From assembly GCA_947628355.1 (NCBI GenBank), contig CANQZO010000049.1, positions 1 to 10,590 of the forward strand: 10,590 nt of DNA, in the 5' to 3' direction. The notes under the pieces are model-generated. The model did no database searches and was not told where the DNA came from. It saw only the letters and a list, made by a program, of their open reading frames with translations. A program made the translations under genes and the position numbers. This document shows positions 7,219 through 10,590 of this stretch, in pieces. The DNA comes from Candidatus Gastranaerophilales bacterium (GTDB taxonomy: Bacteria; Cyanobacteriota; Vampirovibrionia; Gastranaerophilales; Gastranaerophilaceae). Every line of letters starts with the position of its first letter. Positions within the stretch are counted from its first letter, which is position 1.

Positions 7219-7458
7219 CTAAGGTTTATTCTTTTTATTAATAAATTGATAGATTGGAACAATACTCACGTGCATAAGCCTTGCTATTTGTGTTATAGGC
7301 ATTCTTTTTTCCAAGAGTTTGATAATGTCTTTTTCTTTACCGTCCCAAATGTGCCTTTTATTTTTTCTTCCCTGAACTAGACTAAGTTTGCAACCACTGG
7401 ATTTTATACGGGCTAAAGCTTCTTTAGTGAAGAGCTATTCGCTTATTTTACGTTTTTT
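7219..7458 (-). pseudogene. C-terminal remnant of an Mpi-like DNA invertase (serine recombinase)
   Basis: The minus-strand frame ending at TAG (7221-7219) reads TKEALARIKSSG, then GRKNKRHIWDGKEKDI, then MPITQIARLMHVSIVPIYQF. This is the hinge and DNA-binding helix-turn-helix end of Mpi-type invertases: 'TKEALAR-K-G' is the family hallmark after the long E helix, followed by a GRKxxK linker and an HTH. An in-frame TAG at 7437-7435 interrupts the E helix just before it, and the frame is lost near 7459. The catalytic domain is absent. Mpi-family enzymes flip promoters of surface polysaccharide genes in Bacteroides, so its place beside a polysaccharide operon is suggestive, but this copy cannot work. 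Confidence 0.7.
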
Positions 7459-7680
7459 TCAAAACAGCACCGGCACTGGTATTGGAACAATGCCTGTCGC
7501 ACCGCTTTAGGCGGTCGATTGCATAGACGGCGACTGTGCGAGTTTGGGTTACAGCACGACGCTGCCAGTTAATTGCAAAGATTATGTCAGCTGTCGTTCA
7601 ACACCAATTATAAAGCTTGTCACTATAAAAACGAATATTATTTCTGCCCGCTCGGCGAAGCTTGTGTAAAAATACCATAA
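7455..7680 (+). pseudogene. Frameshifted cysteine-rich protein remnant
   Basis: Plus-strand frame 7463-7594 reads NSTGTGIGTMPVAPL, a TAG at 7508-7510, then VDCIDGDCASLGYSTTLP and NCKDYVSC. At 7595 the frame is lost. Restoring one C in TGTCGTTC continues smoothly in the next frame as FNTNYKACHYKNEYYFCPLG and EACVKIP to TAA at 7680. Seven or eight regularly spaced cysteines and a C-P-L-G motif resemble the cysteine-rich repeat proteins seen in uncultured gut alphaproteobacteria; this resemblance is from memory, not a search. The 5' end is missing and abuts the invertase remnant in opposite orientation. One nonsense codon plus a one-base deletion make it a decayed gene. Original function unknown. 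Confidence 0.55.
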
Positions 7681-7851
7681 ACCGAGGAAGAAATCTCCGA
7701 CCACTCATAGCAAACAACATCGTTACAGTACCCTAATGACTAAAATTCTTTATTACCCTGAATAACTCCTGACATATGCTCGTAAGCCGTTGTTCAATAA
7801 AAATATTACTATTTATTATAGGCAAAAGACAAAATTTATGATAATATAAAA
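7681..7851. other. Gene-free spacer between remnants
   Basis: Weak coding-like text continues for some 20 codons after the cysteine-rich remnant (TEEEISDHS, a stop, then QTTSLQYPND), possibly more of the same decayed gene. Beyond that I see no gene, RNA or strong repeat. Confidence 0.4.
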
Positions 7852-8040
7852 TTGTATTATTCATTTTTTATACTCTCATCTAAAGGAAAAGAAGCGCCTG
7901 ATTTGGTGATGGAAGAAGTATATTATCATTTAATTTCAAAACAAGAAAAACGAGACATAGATGATATGCGTGTCGCTGTTCAAGATGCTATATCTTACCC
8001 GACAGCACTTGATGACGACAGGGCAAAAGCAAGCAAGAAA
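7852..8040 (+). pseudogene. Unrecognised ORF or gene remnant running into the tRNA antisense
   Basis: An open frame, entered after TAG at 7819-7821, reads plausible protein text around residues MEEVYYHLISKQEKRDIDDM and VAVQDAISYPTALDDDRAKA. An ATG at 7909 has no ribosome site, and the TTG at 7852 is no better supported. The frame stays open through the terminator hairpin and the antisense of tRNA-fMet to 8166; that last part (DLNLRPSGYEPDELPG) is the familiar false peptide from the complement of a tRNA, not protein. I do not recognise the upstream part. It may be the 3' end of a broken gene at the edge of a transferred segment, or chance. Confidence 0.25.
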
Positions 8041-8077
8041 AAACCGCAAACCTTGGAAAATAAAGGCTTTGCGGTTT
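8036..8077 (-). terminator. Intrinsic terminator of tRNA-fMet
   Basis: On the minus strand, just after the tRNA CCA end, AAACCGCAAA-G-CCTT pairs with AAGG-TTTGCGGTTT (14 bp, one bulged G, loop of about 8 nt). It is followed by a T run at 8043-8038. It is well placed to end tRNA transcription 9 nt beyond the gene. Confidence 0.85.
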
Positions 8078-8085
8078 GTTTTCAA

Positions 8086-8162
<77 letters not shown>

Positions 8163-8176
8163 ATAATATAGCGCTT

Positions 8177-8205
8177 CTTTTACGCCCATATCCGTCTCTT
8201 GTCAA
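8177..8205 (-). promoter_or_regulatory. Promoter of tRNA-fMet
   Basis: Minus strand TTGACA (8205-8200), 17-bp spacer, TAAAAG (8182-8177). The predicted start lies about 8 nt before the mature tRNA 5' end at 8162. The -35 box sits about 9 bp beyond the stop of the last small membrane peptide gene. Confidence 0.6.
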
Positions 8206-8213
8206 GCTTTTAT

Positions 8214-8282
8214 TTAAAAAAATAACGAAATTATCACGGCAAACACCAATACTGCCGCCACAATCCAATACTGCCACCGCAT
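8214..8282 (-). CDS. Tiny single-span membrane peptide B (22 aa)
   Basis: ATG 8282, reading MRWQYWIVAAVLVFAVIISL and ending FF at TAA 8216-8214. Almost the whole peptide is one hydrophobic helix with aromatic and basic residues at the N end, as in small inner-membrane proteins. The GGAG that serves it overlaps the TAG of the preceding peptide gene (TAGGAGAAAAATATG), so the two are translated in tandem. Within it, a 14-bp segment is repeated with one mismatch (8246-8259 and 8265-8278), giving the similar strings WQYW and AAVLV. It shares I-V-A-A-x-L-V with peptide A. No known family recognised; function unknown. Small membrane toxins, regulators of larger membrane proteins, or chance are all possible, though the good ribosome sites argue against chance. 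Confidence 0.5.
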   Translation of the reverse strand: MRWQYWIVAAVLVFAVIISLFF

Positions 8283-8291
8283 ATTTTTCTC

Positions 8292-8363
8292 CTAATTAAA
8301 CAACACCAACGCCGCCGCCACAATCACAACCACCAAAAGCGCGGCCCAATGTTTTGCCGTCAT
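8292..8363 (-). CDS. Tiny single-span membrane peptide A (23 aa)
   Basis: ATG 8363, reading MTAKHWAALLVVVIVAAALV and ending LFN at TAG 8294-8292. It has an excellent ribosome site, AAGGAGATATATAA, directly before ATG. The peptide has a short polar N end followed by an uninterrupted hydrophobic stretch long enough for one membrane span. It lies 35 nt after the stop of the 66-aa XRE gene and 9 nt before peptide B, on the same strand and with no terminator between, so the three probably form an operon. I do not recognise it. Its size and partner resemble small membrane peptides paired with HTH regulators, but no toxin-antitoxin assignment can be made. Confidence 0.55.
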   Translation of the reverse strand: MTAKHWAALLVVVIVAAALVLFN

Positions 8364-8398
8364 TTATATATCTCCTTTTCGGCCATTATAAAGTGGCT

Positions 8399-8599
8399 TT
8401 ACTGAATAACAGCCTCCGACATGTCATCATAGAGCTCAAAATCGCCTTCTTCCATACGGCGTAAAGTTTCTTCCGGCATGTGAAGCAATTCGGCCATTTC
8501 TGCGAGCGTAAAGTTACGGCTGCGACGCATGAATCTTATTCTGGCACCGATTTGCTTTTTGGCGGCCGCGCTGAGCGGAATAACATCCTCTGCTTTCAT
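8399..8599 (-). CDS. Small XRE-type HTH protein (66 aa)
   Basis: 66 aa. Residues 17-58 (IGARIRFMRRSRNFTLAEMA, then ELLHMPEETLRRMEEGDF) follow the lambda-repressor/Cro helix-turn-helix pattern, with the second helix at TLAEMAELL and the recognition helix at PEETLRRMEEG. It is only the DNA-binding domain plus short ends, so a dimeric repressor or antitoxin-like regulator is likely. ATG 8599 has GAGG about 11 nt upstream and a good promoter at 8659-8632. It leads the operon with the two tiny membrane peptides downstream, which it may regulate; this is inferred from position only. Its HTH resembles those of the larger repressor upstream, so a shared origin or related operators are possible. Confidence 0.8.
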   Translation of the reverse strand: MKAEDVIPLSAAAKKQIGARIRFMRRSRNFTLAEMAELLHMPEETLRRMEEGDFELYDDMSEAVIQ

Positions 8600-8631
8600 T
8601 TTATGTATACCTCGTAATCAATCTAAAGGCG

Positions 8632-8659
8632 ATATTATACTAATAATACAACTTGTCAA
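8632..8659 (-). promoter_or_regulatory. Promoter of the XRE/small membrane peptide operon
   Basis: Minus strand TTGACA (8659-8654) with TAATAT (8637-8632) at 16 bp; an overlapping TATAAT (8639-8634) is only 14 bp away. The start would fall about 25-30 nt before ATG 8599. Confidence 0.55.
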
Positions 8660-8703
8660 CTAATTTATGTTATTTTTATATAAAACTTAGCAAACATCAC
8701 AAA

Positions 8704-8728
8704 AAAGCCGCCTTTGAAAGGCGGCTTT
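8704..8728 (-). terminator. Intrinsic terminator of the two-HTH repressor gene
   Basis: AAAGCCGCC and GGCGGCTTT pair around TTTCAAA on the minus strand, followed by a T run (8706-8701). It starts about 20 nt after the repressor stop and separates that gene from the XRE/small-peptide operon. Confidence 0.88.
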
Positions 8729-8747
8729 AATCCTTGACGGCTCTTGC

Positions 8748-9719
8748 CTAAAGGCTGATGAACACAACCTTATGCACATTTTGCAAATCATCGTTGCCCA
8801 GAGCAATCTTTTCTTCCGGATTCCAGCGAATGCCATACAGACGCCCTTCGTCGTCTTCGCGGATAGAAACAACTTTGGCCTCGCTTTCCGACACAAAATA
8901 TACTGCAATGTCGCCGACGCTGACAACTTCCTGCGGATCTACAAACAAAACCGAACGCGTCGGCAAAAGCGAACCCAGCCGGCGGGTGCAAAGATTGATC
9001 GCATAAGCATCTTTTTTGTTATACAGCTGAATCGGTCGTTGGACTTTTTTGACTTCTTCCTCAAAATCGACAATAATATCACCGTCTTTGCCGGCGGCGC
9101 CGAAGACCGAAATCTTCATTCCGTCGGGAGCCACATTGCCAAACGAAGCAATTGCTCCGCGCGGCGTCGACAAAAGCTTATATTTGGCATCGTTGCGCTG
9201 AATAATCTCCTCAAGCATACCACGCTCGTCCAAACTCTTAATTTCGTCGCGCAGCTCTTCCGGTGACATTTTGATGGCCTTGGCGATGTTCTTAAACTCT
9301 TTGTCAGAAACTTCGCGCTGTCCCATCTCAATCCGATGATAAACCGACAGCGTCATATCGGCGCTTTCTGCAACTTCAATCAAGGTCAGATTCTTTTCGT
9401 TGCGAATTTGACGCAAACCGGCGCCCAAAGTCTTGAGACCGGACTTTTCGTTAATCTTGTTACGGCGTTCCTGCTCGCGGCGCCAGGCCTGCACAATCTC
9501 TTGCTGAGAGTTTTGCTCGTTGACAAACAACTCTTGCAGAGGACAATCCAAAAACTCCGCCACGCGCACCAATTGTTCCTGATCAACCCGGCGATATCCT
9601 TTTTCAATCTTCGAGATTGCCGACAGGCTGACACCGAGATGATCGGCCAACTCTTGCATTGAACGCCCGCGCAACCGGCGGTACATCCTGATTTGGTTTG
9701 GGAAAATAATTTCTTCCAT
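8748..9719 (-). CDS. Transcriptional regulator with two XRE HTHs and an S24/LexA-like C-terminal domain
   Basis: 323 aa. HTH 1 spans about residues 8-65 (IRMYRRLRGRSMQELADHLG, recognition helix SLSAISKIEKG). HTH 2 spans about 98-157 (LRQIRNEKNLTLIEVAESAD, recognition helix TLSVYHRIEMG). A linker leads to a C-terminal domain like phage repressors and LexA: an Ala-Gly pair at 209-210 (FGAAGKDG), DAYAI at 237-241, VLFVDP at 257-262, VSVGDIAVYF at 266-275 and AKVVSI at 281-286. Aligned with S24 peptidases, the catalytic Ser-Met position falls at Arg247-Leu248, although Lys282 is at about the right place for the lysine. Self-cleavage is therefore doubtful unless Ser250 takes over. ATG 9719 has GAGG 9 nt upstream. 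It is single, with its own terminator, and an operator-like dyad lies upstream. Role: probably a stress- or phage-type repressor; targets unknown. Confidence 0.85.
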   Translation of the reverse strand: MEEIIFPNQIRMYRRLRGRSMQELADHLGVSLSAISKIEKGYRRVDQEQLVRVAEFLDCPLQELFVNEQNSQQEIVQAWRREQERRNKINEKSGLKTLGAGLRQIRNEKNLTLIEVAESADMTLSVYHRIEMGQREVSDKEFKNIAKAIKMSPEELRDEIKSLDERGMLEEIIQRNDAKYKLLSTPRGAIASFGNVAPDGMKISVFGAAGKDGDIIVDFEEEVKKVQRPIQLYNKKDAYAINLCTRRLGSLLPTRSVLFVDPQEVVSVGDIAVYFVSESEAKVVSIREDDEGRLYGIRWNPEEKIALGNDDLQNVHKVVFISL

Positions 9720-9762
9720 TTCAGATTACCTCATAAAAAAGATACACAAGATTCTGACAAGT

Positions 9763-9790
9763 ATATTAACCGTTGGAAAATATTAATCAA
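9763..9790 (-). promoter_or_regulatory. Candidate promoter of the two-HTH repressor
   Basis: Minus strand TTGATT (9790-9785), 16 bp, TAATAT (9768-9763): four of six matches each. The start would be about 35 nt before ATG 9719. The 130-bp gap is AT-rich, and other weak matches exist. Confidence 0.35.
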
Positions 9791-9811
9791 GAAAATAGTA
9801 CAAAAAAAGAC

Positions 9812-9827
9812 AATTTGTGTACAAATT
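9812..9827. promoter_or_regulatory. Operator-like dyad upstream of the two-HTH repressor
   Basis: AATTTGT-GT-ACAAATT is a perfect 7-bp inverted repeat around a 2-bp centre. A half-site-like GTACAAA recurs at 9798-9804. It lies 20-60 bp upstream of the candidate promoter, so autoregulation or control of a neighbour is possible but not shown. Confidence 0.4.
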
Positions 9828-9850
9828 ATTTTCCACAGTCAAACGTCAAA

Positions 9851-10590
9851 TTACTTCCGGTGTATCTCCTTATCAAGCTTTTCCAGCTCATCGATATAAG
9901 ACGAAATAAGGCTCAAACCTTTGTTCCAAAATTCCGGACTCTTGGCGTCAAGCCCAAAAGGCTTAAGCAGTTCGTCATATCGCTTGACTCCCGTTTGCGA
10001 CAACATGTCCAGATATTTGTCGGCAAAATTCCTGACCTTTCCCTCGCGGTAGACCTGATACAGCGAGTTGACCAAACAGTCGGCAAACGAATAAGCATAG
10101 ACATAAAACGGACTATGGAAGAAATGGCTGACAATCGGCCAAATGGCGCGACTGTCGTCATCGACGATAACATGCGGACCGAGGCTTGTGCGCATTTCTT
10201 CCAGCCAGATTTCCTCCAGCCGGGCGCTTGAAAGCTCTCCGTCGCGCCGCTCCTGATGTACCCGTGTTTCAAAACAATGAAACGCAATCTGTCTGAGCGC
10301 CGTATTAATCATATCGTTGACTTTGGAAGCAATCAGACACAGACGAGCCTTGGGATCGTCAAGCCGCTGCAACAAAGATTGAAATGTAATCATCTCGGCA
10401 AACACCGAGGCCACTTCGGCCAAAATCATCGGCGTATCATCGTTAAGTTCGCCTTGTTTGATTGACAGCCGCATGTGGCAGCCGTGTCCGAGTTCGTGCG
10501 CCAAAGTCAGCACATCGTTTTGCTTGCCGACAAAATTGAGCATCAGATACGGATGAAACTTGGCCGGCAACGGCATGGCAAAAGCTCCGC
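9851..10590 (-). CDS. pepF: Oligoendopeptidase F-like M3 metallopeptidase (C-terminal part; start beyond window)
   Basis: The frame is open to the right edge (246 codons in view); the usual family length of about 600 aa means more than half lies outside. M3 peptidases are cytoplasmic zinc enzymes that cut short peptides. The zinc site is complete: TLAHELGHGCH at about 10507-10475, giving HExxH (HELGH codons at 10498-10484), and the third ligand Glu in AEVASVFAE about 23 residues after the second His. GAFAMPLPAKFHPYLMLNF before it, and SPFYVYAYSFADCLVNSLY and FWNKGLSLISSYIDELEKLD near the C end, match PepF-type proteins. It is followed by 131 nt before the repressor gene, with no clear terminator. 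The ATG near 10576 is internal, not a start. Confidence 0.93.
   Translation of the reverse strand, partial: GAFAMPLPAKFHPYLMLNFVGKQNDVLTLAHELGHGCHMRLSIKQGELNDDTPMILAEVASVFAEMITFQSLLQRLDDPKARLCLIASKVNDMINTALRQIAFHCFETRVHQERRDGELSSARLEEIWLEEMRTSLGPHVIVDDDSRAIWPIVSHFFHSPFYVYAYSFADCLVNSLYQVYREGKVRNFADKYLDMLSQTGVKRYDELLKPFGLDAKSPEFWNKGLSLISSYIDELEKLDKEIHRK

Noticed and set aside
8772..9266. Long plus-strand open frame (164 codons) opposite the repressor
   Set aside because: It lies wholly antisense to a gene with clear HTH and S24-like domains, and the peptide shows no recognisable domain.

Overview
The window looks like a chromosomal segment of a low-GC, probably host-associated alphaproteobacterium. 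This is inferred from three things: an initiator tRNA-fMet whose anticodon stem has A29:U41 in place of the usual G:C, a repressor with two XRE-type HTHs and an S24/LexA-like tail, and decayed Mpi-like invertase and cysteine-rich protein remnants of a kind I associate with uncultured gut alphaproteobacteria. No marker in the window fixes the taxon, so this is moderate-confidence inference. All intact genes lie on the minus strand.

Right part (about 8200-10590), visibly richer in GC: the C-terminal part of an M3-family oligoendopeptidase (PepF-like), a two-HTH repressor with its own terminator, and a small operon. That operon encodes a 66-aa XRE protein followed by two tiny tandem membrane peptides of 23 and 22 aa, each with a good ribosome binding site. 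Next comes tRNA-fMet with its own promoter and a strong intrinsic terminator.

Middle part (about 6760-8040), AT-rich and gene-poor: a degraded landscape. It holds an unassigned ORF that runs into the antisense of the tRNA, a frameshifted cysteine-rich protein remnant, and two remnants of Mpi-like serine recombinases. A near-consensus sigma70-type promoter (TTGACA, 17 bp, GATAAT) overlaps the start codon of one remnant and points into the operon to its left.

Left part (1-6757): a tightly packed surface-polysaccharide operon, transcribed right to left. The order is GT2 glycosyltransferase, RfbF (glucose-1-phosphate cytidylyltransferase), an SDR sugar epimerase/reductase with His at the catalytic Tyr position, RfbG (CDP-glucose 4,6-dehydratase), an FAD flavoprotein of the UDP-galactopyranose mutase/protoporphyrinogen oxidase-like group, a second SDR, and a GT8 glycosyltransferase. 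Five of the six junctions overlap (by 4, 8, 23, 4 and 8 nt) and the other has a 5-nt gap, so the genes are probably translationally coupled. RfbF and RfbG make CDP-4-keto-6-deoxy-glucose. No RfbH (3-dehydratase) is present in the window, so the two SDRs and the flavoprotein more likely lead to a CDP-6-deoxyhexose, possibly with a ring change, than to a 3,6-dideoxyhexose. The GT2 and GT8 enzymes would add residues to an O-antigen or capsule.

The window starts exactly on one arm of a perfect 31-bp inverted repeat inside the GT8 gene. This is either a hairpin at the 3' end of the operon or an assembly or amplification fold-back at a contig end.
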